Source: Gammaproteobacteria bacterium (lineage in GTDB: Bacteria; Pseudomonadota; Gammaproteobacteria; Pseudomonadales; Pseudohongiellaceae). From it: 64,000 nucleotides of DNA. Positions within the stretch are counted from its first letter, which is position 1. Each line of letters starts with the position of its first letter. The stretch spans positions 62,001 through 126,000 of the forward strand of contig SHZK01000004.1 in NCBI GenBank assembly GCA_009692305.1, given 5' to 3'. The position numbers and the translations under genes are program-made. Below are positions 51,089 to 61,707 of the stretch, piece by piece. Under the pieces are notes generated by a model that saw only the letters and a program-made list of their open reading frames with translations, ran no database searches and was not told the DNA's origin.

Positions 51089-51365
51089 TCAGCCTGGATC
51101 GACACTTATGGGTGTTGATACTGTTATAAAAAGTACCGCTGCAGATGCAGCGGGAATAGAACCAGAAGCGATAGCTGGCATGAGGTGCCGTCTCACTTGA
51201 AACACAGTTTTCTTGGGTCAGCTTGCCATACCTGCCGCATCTTACCGTCATCTTTTTACGATTATAAGAGCTGGACTATTTCTGGAGGCTGCGGCGCATA
51301 GGAGCAATTGGCAATTCGGGTATACTGCCAGCAGCCATCGAACTGATTTGTACCTTGAGGTAACC

Positions 51366-53459
51366 ATGTCCACTTACTTTAAGCCCGCCTGCGTGCTTGT
51401 CTCTCTTTGCCTGATTGGCTGTGACTCCGGTGAAAATTCACCTGCTGTCACTGCACCAGAGCCTGCTGCAACTATCGCCATTATTGCAGCTGCGCCCGAG
51501 CTCGGCGCATTCGGGATCGACTTGGACAATCAGGATACTGCGGTCAAACCCGGCGACGATTTCTTTCGTTATGCCAATGGTAAGTGGCTGGATACCTATG
51601 AGCTGCCAGCAGACCGCAACCGGCATGGTAATTTTGACGTGCTCACCGACCGTGCTGATGCCAGAGTGCGAACCGTGGTTGATGACCTCACCAACATGGA
51701 ACCACCCCAGGGTTCGATTGAGCAGAAGATCAGCGACTACTATCTAAGTTACATGAATACCGAAGCGCTCAATGCTCTCGGTATTAGCCCGCTTCGACCC
51801 GGGCTGGCGCAACTGGCAGAGATTGATTCCATGGCACAACTGGTCGCTGCGTTTGGCCGCTCGCGCCTGAACGGCACCGCCAGCCCATTCAGTTTTGGCA
51901 TTGGTCCAGACCGCAGCAATCCCGATGTGCACCAATTGAGTCTGTCGATCGGCGGTATCGGTCTGCCCGACAGGGACTACTACCTGCTGGATACTGACCG
52001 CTTCGAGAAGATACGCCAAGAGTACACGAGTCATATCACGAGAATGCTGAACTTCGCCAACATTGCCGATGCTGCCACGAAAGCAGCAGCGATCCTGCAA
52101 CTGGAGACGCAAATTGCCGAGCGCATGTGGCCGCGGGCAGACCGGCGCAATCGCGATCTGACTTACAATCCGATGAGCTATGAACAGTTTGTAGCCGCCT
52201 ATCCAGGATTCGACTGGGGCGTTTATTTCAATGCTGCTGGTATCCCACAATTGGATGCATTGAATATTTCTTTTCCCAGTGCCATGTCACCCGTAATCGA
52301 GTTGATCGCTGCGGTGCCGCTGGACGATTGGAAGAGCTATATGACCTACCACTACATTTCCAGTAATGCGAGCGTGCTTGCAGAAGAGATCGACAACGAG
52401 AATTATTATTTTTACTCCACCGTGTTGAATGGCGTGCCTGAACAACGTCCGCGCTGGGAACGGGGTATCGCGCGCGTTGGCGCATCAAATGGTGTCGGCG
52501 AGGCCATAGGACAGGTGTATGTAGAAAGACATTTTCCTGCAGCAGCCAAAGAGCAAATGCTGGTGTTGGTAGAAAATCTTCGGTCTGCCCTTGCGCAAAG
52601 CATCGCGGAAATAGACTGGATGGGTGCAGATACAAAAATAGAAGCGAATCTCAAACTGAACGCGTTCCGGCCCAAAATCGCCTACCCGGATGAATGGAAG
52701 GATTTTACAGCGCTCGACCTGACGCGTGATGACCTGTTCGCGAATACGCAGAGTGTGCGCGAATTCAATTACGCGGACGAACTGGCCGATCTCGGCCGAC
52801 CTACGAACCGGGAAGAATGGGGCATGACTCCGCAAACAGTGAATGCTTATTACAATGCGTCTTTCAATGAGATCGTGTTTCCGGCAGGCATTCTGCAACC
52901 ACCATTTTTCGATCCGGCGGCTGATCTGGCAGTGAATTATGGTGGTATTGCTGCCGTTATTGGACACGAAATGGGTCATGGATTTGATGACCAGGGTTCG
53001 AAAGTAGATTCATTGGGTGTCCAGCGTAACTGGTGGACCGATGCCGACCGCGCCAACTTTGACCGGCTGACGACGGCGTTGGCCGCGCAATATTCCCAAT
53101 TCGAACCAGTACCGGGAAATTTTGTCGACGGCAATTTTACGCTGGGTGAAAACATTGGTGACGTTGGTGGCTTGTCGCTGGCGTATCGCGCCTACAAGAT
53201 GGCGCTGGGTGGCGAAGAAGCCCCGATATTGGCCGGCCTTACCGGTGACCAACGCTTCTTCCTGTCCTGGGCGCAAGTGTGGCAATCGAAATCCCGGGAA
53301 GAATCTACCGTGCAGAGACTGACATCTGATCCTCATTCTCCGCCGGAATTTCGTGTTAACGGTGTAGTACGGAATTTCGATGAATGGTACGAAGCCTTTG
53401 ATGTACAACCCGGAGACGCGTTGTACCTGCCTCCCGAAGCAAGAATCAGAATCTGGTGA
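51366..53459 (+). CDS. M13 family metallopeptidase (lipoprotein)
   Basis: Lipobox CLIGC; VIGHEMGHGFDDQGSKVD zinc motif; NASFNEIVFPAGILQPPFF. Confidence 0.94.
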   Translation: MSTYFKPACVLVSLCLIGCDSGENSPAVTAPEPAATIAIIAAAPELGAFGIDLDNQDTAVKPGDDFFRYANGKWLDTYELPADRNRHGNFDVLTDRADARVRTVVDDLTNMEPPQGSIEQKISDYYLSYMNTEALNALGISPLRPGLAQLAEIDSMAQLVAAFGRSRLNGTASPFSFGIGPDRSNPDVHQLSLSIGGIGLPDRDYYLLDTDRFEKIRQEYTSHITRMLNFANIADAATKAAAILQLETQIAERMWPRADRRNRDLTYNPMSYEQFVAAYPGFDWGVYFNAAGIPQLDALNISFPSAMSPVIELIAAVPLDDWKSYMTYHYISSNASVLAEEIDNENYYFYSTVLNGVPEQRPRWERGIARVGASNGVGEAIGQVYVERHFPAAAKEQMLVLVENLRSALAQSIAEIDWMGADTKIEANLKLNAFRPKIAYPDEWKDFTALDLTRDDLFANTQSVREFNYADELADLGRPTNREEWGMTPQTVNAYYNASFNEIVFPAGILQPPFFDPAADLAVNYGGIAAVIGHEMGHGFDDQGSKVDSLGVQRNWWTDADRANFDRLTTALAAQYSQFEPVPGNFVDGNFTLGENIGDVGGLSLAYRAYKMALGGEEAPILAGLTGDQRFFLSWAQVWQSKSREESTVQRLTSDPHSPPEFRVNGVVRNFDEWYEAFDVQPGDALYLPPEARIRIW

Positions 53460-53467
53460 TAACTGCC

Positions 53468-55081
53468 ATGTCCATACCAAACCTCACAAAAGTTCTATTA
53501 CTGGGTTTCCTGTGCACGCTGCCTCTGACACAGGCTCAGGTTGCCACTCCAGATCAATTCGATCTGATCATCCGCAATGGTAAGATTGTCGATGGCTCGG
53601 GTAATCCGTGGTACGAAGCCGATGTGGGCATCGTCGATGATCGTATCGTGCAAATCGGTAATCTCGCGAATGCACAGGCTGACGCAAGCATCGATGCCAC
53701 TGGTTTGATTGTCGCTCCGGGATTTATCGATCCCCACACGCACGCGCTGCGTGGCATCTTCGATGTGCCTACCGCCGAGAGTTCGCTGCTGCAAGGCGTC
53801 ACGACGTTAACCGAAGGCAACGATGGCAGCTCACCGTGGCCGATCGATGCGCACTACCGTGAGATCGAGGCCTTGGGTATCAGTCCGAACTGGAGTGTGT
53901 TCGTCGGTCAGGGCACGATTCGCGAACAGGTGATCGGCACTGAAGACAGGGACGCAACTGCCGCGGAGTTGCAGCGCATGCGCACCATGGTTGCTGAAGC
54001 CATGCAGCAAGGTGCGCTGGGAATATCCACTGGTTTGTTTTACGTGCCGGGCAGTTTTACCCCTACCGAAGAAGTCGTGGAGCTGTCTCGTATCGCGGCG
54101 CAATACAATGGCATTTATATCTCGCACATGCGTGAGGAAGCGGCGCAGTTACTCGACTCCGTCGCTGAGACCATCCGCATCGGTGAGCAGGCAAAAATCC
54201 CCGTACAGATTACCCATCATAAAGTCATCGGTGCCGGTAACTGGGGAACTTCAGTGGCTAGTTTAAGGTTAGTCGACGAGGCACGGTCCCGCGGTGTAGA
54301 TGTAACGATTGACCAATATCCATATACTGCCTCGCAAACCAGTATCACCGCATTGGTTCCGCAATGGGCGCAGGAAGGCGGTAACGCACAATTGCTTGCG
54401 CGTATCGACAGCCAGGAGACGCGCCCCGCTCTGAAAGCTGCGGTCGTTGAAAGAATTCTGTTCGATCGCGGCGGCGGCGATCCGAAAAATGTTTTCATAT
54501 CACGCAGCACATGGAATCGAAATTTGGAGGGCAAGAACCTGGCGGAGTTGGCTATCGAGAATGGTCTGGAGCCGAGCGCTGAAAACGCCGCGGAAGTGGT
54601 GTTCGACATAATCAAGGGCGGCGGTGCCACGGCGGTGTATCACGCCATCGACAGTGCGGACATCGATCGCATCATGCGGCATCCAACTACCGCGATAGGC
54701 TCCGATGGTCCAGTGGGTGTATTCGGGGAAGGTGCGCCGCATCCACGCCAATATGGCACGTTCGCAAGAGTGCTCGGTCACTATGTGCGCGAGCGTGGCG
54801 TGCTGACTTTGGAAGAGGCGGTACGCAAGATGAGCAGCCAGACTGCGCAGCGCTTAAGCATTCGTGATCGTGGTCTGCTCGTGCAAGGCTATTACGCAGA
54901 CATTGCCATCTTCGATGCGCAGGCAATCAGCGACATGTCCACTTTTGAGAATCCGCACCAGTACGCCGTGGGCATGAAATATGTGCTGGTCAATGGTGAA
55001 CTGGTAGTCGCTGCCGGACAGCACACCGGTCGCAGACCTGGCAGGATTCTCCACGGGCCAGGCTATAGCGGTAGCCGCTAG
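53468..55081 (+). CDS. D-aminoacylase-like amidohydrolase, exported
   Basis: DLIIRNGKIVDGSGNPWYEADVGI; APGFIDPHTH; VQITHHKVIG; TAIGSDG. Confidence 0.9.
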   Translation: MSIPNLTKVLLLGFLCTLPLTQAQVATPDQFDLIIRNGKIVDGSGNPWYEADVGIVDDRIVQIGNLANAQADASIDATGLIVAPGFIDPHTHALRGIFDVPTAESSLLQGVTTLTEGNDGSSPWPIDAHYREIEALGISPNWSVFVGQGTIREQVIGTEDRDATAAELQRMRTMVAEAMQQGALGISTGLFYVPGSFTPTEEVVELSRIAAQYNGIYISHMREEAAQLLDSVAETIRIGEQAKIPVQITHHKVIGAGNWGTSVASLRLVDEARSRGVDVTIDQYPYTASQTSITALVPQWAQEGGNAQLLARIDSQETRPALKAAVVERILFDRGGGDPKNVFISRSTWNRNLEGKNLAELAIENGLEPSAENAAEVVFDIIKGGGATAVYHAIDSADIDRIMRHPTTAIGSDGPVGVFGEGAPHPRQYGTFARVLGHYVRERGVLTLEEAVRKMSSQTAQRLSIRDRGLLVQGYYADIAIFDAQAISDMSTFENPHQYAVGMKYVLVNGELVVAAGQHTGRRPGRILHGPGYSGSR

Positions 55082-55354
55082 AATTTCGCAAGGTCACCCT
55101 GCTCTGGCAGCCAACACTGCTGCCAGCGCTCACTTTTCACCGCCCTTGATTGCTGCCTCTTGCCAGCCTCGGAGCAGGCCCGAGCAAGCATTGGCGAATT
55201 TCACTACAATTTGCGAAAAGTGCCCACCCCGCAGCTCTCTTCATAACGTATCTTATTGTTTTATAATAATTTAATTATTGGCACGCTATTCGCAATATCC
55301 CTCCTAAAGTAGCCAATGCATTGACCTTGGCGCGCACTGAGTGAGGAGTGAATT

Positions 55355-55627
55355 ATGCGAATATTGTCCAATCTGCTGGTAATCGGTCTGGTTTGTCTTG
55401 GCCTGTTGGCACTGCTGCCACTTATTTCCATCAGCATCGCCGTGGTGTGCGCGGTCTTCGTATTCGCGCTCTGGTTGCTGCCGATCTGGATTATCGCCAC
55501 CTCGGATGTTACTACCGGTTTTGAAAAGATCGCCTGGTTGCTGGCCATGTTCTGTCTGTCCTGGTTCGCCTGGGTATTCTATTTCTTCCTGGCTCCGCTG
55601 AAATCAAAGCAACAGTATTACTATTGA
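55355..55627 (+). CDS. Small two-helix membrane protein
   Basis: 90 aa, strongly hydrophobic; GAGG upstream of ATG. Confidence 0.55.
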   Translation: MRILSNLLVIGLVCLGLLALLPLISISIAVVCAVFVFALWLLPIWIIATSDVTTGFEKIAWLLAMFCLSWFAWVFYFFLAPLKSKQQYYY

Positions 55628-55744
55628 TTGCCGTGACCAGTAATTCCGCAAACCAGCACGCTGGCCAAGCCATGGTCTGATTCTCGATATACGGTGTTAT
55701 GCTTGGAGAGTTATGCTTGGACGCTCGCAGAACAGGACGTCGTG

Positions 55745-56509
55745 ATGCCGATTATTGAGCTGAACAATCTCACCAAGAAATATCCACTCCCAGGCAACAA
55801 GTCTGAATCATTCCTTGCCGTTGCTGGCATCTCGCTGCGTATCGAGGCTGGCGAGATCTATGGCATTCTCGGCCCGAATGGTGCCGGCAAGACCACCACT
55901 CTGGAAATGCTGGAAGGATTGAATGACATAGACGGCGGTACCGCGACCATTGATGGTATCGACGTGCAAACCAATCCCTACAAGATAAAAGAACTTATTG
56001 GCGTGCAGCTGCAAGCCAATGAGTATTTCGATAATTTATCGCTGGTGGAATTGCTCAGCCTGTTTGGAGCGCTGTACGGTCGCAGCATTGATCCAGACGA
56101 ATTGCTTGGAAAGGTAAACCTGCGGGAAAAGGCCAAAGCGAAACCTGGTAATCTTTCCGGTGGCCAGAAGCAACGCTTCTCGATTGCCTGTGCTCTGGTC
56201 AACTCACCCAAAGTATTATTCCTGGATGAGCCAACTACGGGTCTCGATCCGCAAGCCAAGCGCAACCTGTGGGACCTGGTACTGCAATTGAATAGATCCG
56301 GCATGACAATTGTGCTGACTACTCACAACATGGAAGAAGCAGAGTCTCTATGCCATCGTATCGCCATCATGGACCACGGCAAAATTGTTGCCGAGGGCAC
56401 GCCACAGAATCTCATCATGCAACACGCTCCGGAACCACCCCAGGCTCCACTGCACGGCAATATTGAAGACGTGTTTCTGGCCTTAACTGGCCATGAGTTG
56501 AGAGAATAA
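55745..56509 (+). CDS. ABC-2 type transporter ATP-binding protein
   Basis: GPNGAGKTT; LSGGQKQRFSIACAL; LFLDEPTTGLDP. Confidence 0.93.
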   Translation: MPIIELNNLTKKYPLPGNKSESFLAVAGISLRIEAGEIYGILGPNGAGKTTTLEMLEGLNDIDGGTATIDGIDVQTNPYKIKELIGVQLQANEYFDNLSLVELLSLFGALYGRSIDPDELLGKVNLREKAKAKPGNLSGGQKQRFSIACALVNSPKVLFLDEPTTGLDPQAKRNLWDLVLQLNRSGMTIVLTTHNMEEAESLCHRIAIMDHGKIVAEGTPQNLIMQHAPEPPQAPLHGNIEDVFLALTGHELRE

Positions 56510-56510
56510 T

Positions 56511-57602
56511 ATGCTCACCAAATTACAACTGCATTTAACCAGAGTATTTCTGCTGATTTTCCTGCGCGATCGTCAATCCATATTCTTCAGTTTGTTCTTT
56601 CCGGTCATATTCATGACAGTGTTTGGCTTCATCAACAATGGTGAACAGGATGCAGTCAAGATTGGAATTGTGAATAAATCGAACAGTTCTGCTGCAACCA
56701 ATTTTATTGAACTGTTGCACGGCAATCCGTTGTTTGCAGTTACCGAGGGAACTGAGGCCGTGCTGCGCTCCGCGTTGATTACAGGCGACCAGACACTGGT
56801 GCTGGTGCTACCTGTCTCCTTTGATGAGTCGAGCGAAGGCACCGAGCTGCGACTGCTGGTTGATGCTGCGCAAGTACAACAGCTTGGCTTGATCATACCG
56901 GTGCTTGAACAAACCCTGATTAGCATTGAGCGGGAGTTTCGTAACATTGCGCCTATGTTTTCGCTTGCTATTGAAGACGTGCAAGCGCGCTCGCAACGCT
57001 ACATTGATTTTCTGTTGCCCGGTCTGATGGCTTTCACGCTGATGCAACTCAGCATCGCTGGCAGCGGCTTCAATATCGTCGAATATCGACGCAAGGGCAT
57101 ACTTAAACGCTTGTTTGTTACGCCGATCAAACCGAAGGATTTCATCACGGCTATAGTACTGGCGCGCATGTTGATCATACTGATTCAGTTGACCGTATTG
57201 ATCGCGTTTGCCGTATTCCTGCTGGATGTCACCATTGTGGGAAGTTTCGCTTCCTTCTACCTTCTGGTAATGCTCGGAACATTTATTTTCCTCTGTCTGG
57301 GATTCTGTCTCGGCAGCATTGCCAAAACCCAGCAAGCGGTAATGGCCGTTGGCAACATAGTAATATTCCCGCAAATATTTCTTTCCGGAATTTTTTATCC
57401 AATCGAGTCCATGCCGGCATTGATGCAACCAATCGCCAAGATCCTGCCATTGAGCTTCGTCTCTACCGGCATGCGCGAGATTGCCAACAACGGAGCGTCA
57501 CTGCTGGAAATCACTCCGAGCCTGATTGGAATAGCTGTGTGGTTCGTCATCGCCTTCGTGCTGGCGACACGACTGTTTGTCTGGAAGGAAGTGGCACATT
57601 AG
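56511..57602 (+). CDS. ABC-2 type transporter permease
   Basis: YIDFLLPGLMAFTLMQLSIAGSGFNIVEYRRKGILKRLFVTPI; paired with the upstream ATPase. Confidence 0.92.
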   Translation: MLTKLQLHLTRVFLLIFLRDRQSIFFSLFFPVIFMTVFGFINNGEQDAVKIGIVNKSNSSAATNFIELLHGNPLFAVTEGTEAVLRSALITGDQTLVLVLPVSFDESSEGTELRLLVDAAQVQQLGLIIPVLEQTLISIEREFRNIAPMFSLAIEDVQARSQRYIDFLLPGLMAFTLMQLSIAGSGFNIVEYRRKGILKRLFVTPIKPKDFITAIVLARMLIILIQLTVLIAFAVFLLDVTIVGSFASFYLLVMLGTFIFLCLGFCLGSIAKTQQAVMAVGNIVIFPQIFLSGIFYPIESMPALMQPIAKILPLSFVSTGMREIANNGASLLEITPSLIGIAVWFVIAFVLATRLFVWKEVAH

Positions 57603-57756
57603 TAATGCTTGCAGTCGGATAACCGTGACAAAATGGAAGCTGATGTACTATAGTGCGACACGATTATCTGGTGGTAACACCGGTAATCGGCCATCACTCC
57701 CAAAATCACCTTAATTAATTTGAAGTCTGACCCTTCAGGGTCATCTGGAGATAGCA

Positions 57757-58251
57757 ATGCTGAAACGAAGTTTGATTCTGGTCTCTGCTTTGACGCTGTT
57801 ATGCTCGAGTCTGCTGTTTAACGTGTCTGCGCAAGACGCGCCGCCACCCACCCCGGAAGAAGTTGCAGCGGCTGCGGCTGACACACGGCAAGCGCTATTC
57901 AAGCTGTTACGGCACAACCTCGGCCCCATTGCTGGCATGGCTCGCGGTGCGCCGTTTGATGCTGCCATCGCCGAACGCAATGCGCGTCGCATCGCGGCCA
58001 TCGCACCGATGATCCCCGAATTGCTCACACCAGACACACGCGGCTTCGATCTTGAAACTGAAGCGCTGAACAAGATCTGGGAAGGCAACCTGGAAGATAT
58101 CGGCGTCAAGGCGCAAGCCTTGGTTGATGCCGCTAATACCTTTGCCGGTATTGCTGCAGCCGGCGACATGGCCGCTACACTGGGAGCATTTCGCTCGCTG
58201 GGCGGTGCCTGTGCCAACTGTCATGATGTGTATCGCGTCGATAACAACTAG
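57757..58251 (+). CDS. Cytochrome c prime-like protein
   Basis: Signal peptide, four-helix-like body, C-terminal GGACANCHDVYRV heme site. Confidence 0.85.
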   Translation: MLKRSLILVSALTLLCSSLLFNVSAQDAPPPTPEEVAAAAADTRQALFKLLRHNLGPIAGMARGAPFDAAIAERNARRIAAIAPMIPELLTPDTRGFDLETEALNKIWEGNLEDIGVKAQALVDAANTFAGIAAAGDMAATLGAFRSLGGACANCHDVYRVDNN

Positions 58252-58274
58252 GTTCACGCTACCGGAATACCAAA

Positions 58275-58299
58275 GGGCAGCTACGGCTGCCTTTTTTTT
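58275..58299 (+). terminator. Rho-independent terminator of cytochrome c prime gene
   Basis: GGCAGC-tacg-GCTGCCTTTTTTTT. Confidence 0.88.
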
Positions 58300-58373
58300 G
58301 CGCTGATATATTTATAGTTTGGTCATGATTTGGTCGTTTGTCCGCGTTGCAGTAAACCACACGCTATATCGCC

Positions 58374-58550
58374 TTACGAACATACCCGCACGCTATCCTG
58401 TAGTTCTTTAACTACTTTCTCCATCTGTAATCGTATTTCCGCCTGCAGTGACCGCTGCCGGGAAAGGTCAAATTCAGTAGTGATCCACTGATGTTCGATG
58501 GCTGTCCCGCCACAGACATGACTGATTTCCGCTGTTGTTAATTCACGCAT
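58374..58550 (-). CDS. Double-glycine-leader peptide precursor (second copy of the leader type)
   Basis: MRELTTAEISHVCGG leader + TAIEHQWITTEFDLSRQRSLQAEIRLQMEKVVKELQDSVRVCS; leader aligns without gaps to 48474. Confidence 0.6.
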   Translation of the reverse strand: MRELTTAEISHVCGGTAIEHQWITTEFDLSRQRSLQAEIRLQMEKVVKELQDSVRVCS

Positions 58551-58639
58551 GACGAATTCCCTATTGATTGTTGAAATGAAAAGACAATTAAAAGGGTAGT
58601 CCAATTTCCGGTAAATGCCAGTTGCTGCAGATATAACGC

Positions 58640-59533
58640 TCAGGGAGCCACTGGCGCATGCTGCTGTCTGGTGAAGAACGCAGCCAGAGCATCGCGATCT
58701 GCATCCGTTAACTTGCTGGTATTGTGCTCGATCACTTCGTTCATATCACCGCCAGCAAACTCTTCGTCTGGTTTCAGTCCGATCAGAAGGAACAGATCGA
58801 AACTATCGACAGTCCAGTCCGCCAAAGCCTCTGCATTAATCGGCTCGATCACCTCATCGCCAAGTTCGGCACCAGCAAATTCTCGGGACATATCAGGAAT
58901 TCCCAGACTGTTACGCGGCGTGTGACATTCACCGCAATGACCCAGATGATATGCGAGATGAGCGCCACGGGCCGTTAGTTCATCAGCATATTCTTCACCA
59001 TTTCCTGGTTGTGGTTGTAGATCAGCGAGCCGGTTCCAGCCGGCCATTACCCAGCGTGTCAGCCACCAGGGCACTTCGGGTACAGGGACAACATTGACCA
59101 CGGGTTGCAGGCTCATCAGGTACGCGGCAATGTCGAGCACTTCGCCTTCGCTAAGCCCAGCGTATGCCCGATAAGGAAATGCAGGATAATAGAAACTGCC
59201 AGAAGGGGTTCTGCCGTGTTGCAGTGCTTGCAAAAAATCCTGCGCCGTCCAGGTACCGATGCCAGTGTCCGCATCCGGTGTAATATTCGGCGCGTAAAAA
59301 TTACCATAATCCGTCTCCACGGCGAGGCCGCCTGAGATTTCAGTTTCTCGCTCAATACCATGATGGCAACTTATACAACCACCCGCAGTTACCAGATATT
59401 GGCCGCGGGCAATCGCGTCCGCAGTGGTGGGCACGACAGCGGCGGAATTCACCGCCGGTGGCAGCAACAACCACAACATGATGCCCAGCAGCACGATGCT
59501 GCAGACGACTAACACTATTTTGCGGGGTTGCAT
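58640..59533 (-). CDS. Diheme c-type cytochrome
   Basis: CISCH and CGECH heme motifs; FYAPNITPDADTGIGTWTAQDFLQALQHGRTPSG. Confidence 0.93.
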   Translation of the reverse strand: MQPRKIVLVVCSIVLLGIMLWLLLPPAVNSAAVVPTTADAIARGQYLVTAGGCISCHHGIERETEISGGLAVETDYGNFYAPNITPDADTGIGTWTAQDFLQALQHGRTPSGSFYYPAFPYRAYAGLSEGEVLDIAAYLMSLQPVVNVVPVPEVPWWLTRWVMAGWNRLADLQPQPGNGEEYADELTARGAHLAYHLGHCGECHTPRNSLGIPDMSREFAGAELGDEVIEPINAEALADWTVDSFDLFLLIGLKPDEEFAGGDMNEVIEHNTSKLTDADRDALAAFFTRQQHAPVAP

Positions 59534-59557
59534 GTCTGCATCCTGTTGATCAACAAT

Positions 59558-59593
59558 TGTAGTTACTAATGTAGTTCCTAATTTATTTACTAC
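59558..59593. repeat. AT-rich short repeat matching the gltB-gltD spacer
   Basis: Minus strand GTAGTAAATAAATTAGGAACTACATTAGTAACTACAATT; shares AACTACATTARTAAC with 5523-5568. Confidence 0.5.
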
Positions 59594-60684
59594 ACCAGTT
59601 CAGCAAGTTGATCTTTGCTGAACGTGCGCAGTGATTGCATGGCACCACTCTGCACTTTGCTCGCCCAATCCGTATTAGCGAGCAAGGCGCGGCCGACAGC
59701 GATCAAATCAAATTCATCTGCTTCCATGCGTTTGATCAGCTCATCCAGGCCTGCAAGCTCGGCAGTGCCCTCACGATAGGTCGCAATGAATTCCTCGGTA
59801 AGTCCCACGCTACCAACGCTGATCGTAGCCTTGCTCGTGAGCTGCTTGACCCAGCCGGCAAGGTTCAAGTCAGAGCCATCAAACTCCGGCTCCCAGAACT
59901 TGCGCGTACTGCAATGGAATATATCCACGCCAGCCGTAGAGAGCGGCGCCAGAAATTGTTCAAGCTCGGCTGGTGTCTGCGCCAGTTTCGAAGCAAAGTC
60001 CTGTTGCTTCCATTGCGAAAATCGCAGGATGATCGGGAAATCCTCCCCCACCCTATGACGAATGTTTTGCACGATCTTCGCAGCGAACCGCGTGCGCTTC
60101 ACCAGCGAACCGCCATATTCGTCCGTGCGCTGATTAGTGCCTTCCCAGAAAAAGTTGTCAATGAGGTAGCCATGGGCACCGTGCAGTTCCACTGCATCAA
60201 AGCCCAGACGCTGGGCATCCACCGCCGCTTGGGTAAACGCGGCGATAATTTCATCTATCTCCGTGGTGGATAAGGGTTCAAGTACTTGCTTACCAGGAGC
60301 AATCAATCCAGATGGTGTGGCCGACGGATACTCCGGGTACGGTCCCTGGCCAGGCTTGCGAATACCACCAACATGCCAGAGCTGGGGCGCAATCTTGCCA
60401 CCAGCCCCATGCACGGCATCGACTACCTGTTGCCAACCATCCAGTGCCGCACCATGAAAGCAGGGAATCCTGGCATCGCTGGATGCCGCCTTGTGCGCGA
60501 TAGTGGTGCCTTCGGTGATAATCAAGCCAACACCACCTTCAGCCCGGCGCCGATAATAATCTCTGACATTTTCATCCGGAATGCCATTAGGCGAGAACTG
60601 GCGCGTCATGGGCGCCATCACAATCCGGTTTTTCAGTGTAAGTTTGGGGTGATTGAACGGCTTAAACAGGATATCTGGTTGCAT
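59590..60684 (-). CDS. Old yellow enzyme-family NADH:flavin oxidoreductase
   Basis: LKNRIVMAPMTRQFSPNGIP; APQLWHVGG; GFDAVELHGAHGYLIDNFFWEGTNQRTDEYGGS. Confidence 0.95.
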   Translation of the reverse strand: MQPDILFKPFNHPKLTLKNRIVMAPMTRQFSPNGIPDENVRDYYRRRAEGGVGLIITEGTTIAHKAASSDARIPCFHGAALDGWQQVVDAVHGAGGKIAPQLWHVGGIRKPGQGPYPEYPSATPSGLIAPGKQVLEPLSTTEIDEIIAAFTQAAVDAQRLGFDAVELHGAHGYLIDNFFWEGTNQRTDEYGGSLVKRTRFAAKIVQNIRHRVGEDFPIILRFSQWKQQDFASKLAQTPAELEQFLAPLSTAGVDIFHCSTRKFWEPEFDGSDLNLAGWVKQLTSKATISVGSVGLTEEFIATYREGTAELAGLDELIKRMEADEFDLIAVGRALLANTDWASKVQSGAMQSLRTFSKDQLAELV

Positions 60685-60737
60685 AGGGTGCTGCTTCTCC
60701 AAAATGTGTCAGCATTCTAGAGAAATTGCCTATAAGG

Positions 60738-61595
60738 TCAACCTGAAGGCACCCAGGCTCTCAGAGTCGCGGCCGCTTTCAGGATTGTGCGATTTTGTGC
60801 GGACGCAATCGGTTCAGACTCACCGAAGATTGCACGTATCCAATGACCATCGGTTGGATTGGGAAAAATAATGTAATCCTGACCGAATCGTGCCTGCTCG
60901 CCATGTACCAGATTTTTGCGCTCAGACACATCCGTTACATAGAATTTGCGACTGAAATCATTGAGGTTGTCACCCAGCATCACAACCACTTTATGGTTTT
61001 CACGAATTGAGTCCTGCACCGCTTCCTTGTTCGATGTTTCGCGCAGCACTGTCAGATGTTCAGCGTCGGCGTAGGGAAAACCGGCGGTTTGAAGGCTTTG
61101 TAATGCGAGGTCGAATGTAATGTCTCCCTGATCGCGATTCGTGACATAAAATACCTCGATGCCATTGCTCGCGCAGTAGCGCAGAAACTCCAATGCGCCC
61201 GGACTTGGAAATACGCCTTGCTCCGCTATCCAGCGATCCCAGGCAATATCGTCAAAAAAATCCCGGTCAGCGTTGATCAGATAACCCCAGTAATCATGCG
61301 CAAGCAACAATGTATCATCAAGATCGCTGATCACTGCCAGCGGTTTATCGGTGGAGTTCCGGTTGGCCAGTGCTTGCTGTACTTGCAAACGCGCCATATT
61401 GAAGCCTTGCAGGTAGAGCGCTTCGTATTCGGCGGCGGTTTGTTTCCAGGCCACTGCGTAAAGCAGGTTATTACTCGAGTCTGAAGCCGCTGGATCATTG
61501 TTTTCAGTCAATGGGGCGGGAGCGCATGCTGCCAACCAACAACTTAGTGTTATTGACAAGTACCCTGCTATACGCATTCGCTTTCCTGTTCGCAT
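60738..61595 (-). CDS. 5'-nucleotidase, lipoprotein e(P4)-like acid phosphatase
   Basis: Lipobox LAAC; AVISDLDDTLLLAHDYWGYLI; VFYVTNRDQ; VVMLGDNLNDF. Confidence 0.92.
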   Translation of the reverse strand: MRTGKRMRIAGYLSITLSCWLAACAPAPLTENNDPAASDSSNNLLYAVAWKQTAAEYEALYLQGFNMARLQVQQALANRNSTDKPLAVISDLDDTLLLAHDYWGYLINADRDFFDDIAWDRWIAEQGVFPSPGALEFLRYCASNGIEVFYVTNRDQGDITFDLALQSLQTAGFPYADAEHLTVLRETSNKEAVQDSIRENHKVVVMLGDNLNDFSRKFYVTDVSERKNLVHGEQARFGQDYIIFPNPTDGHWIRAIFGESEPIASAQNRTILKAAATLRAWVPSG

Positions 61596-61707
61596 AAGTC
61601 ACCACCAGAATTTGCCCTGACACGTAGAATTTCGTGTTCAACCTGTACTATATTGCTTTTGTTCAGTGTCAATCCAATAGAAAAAGTGACAATAGAAAGA
61701 GACTTCC

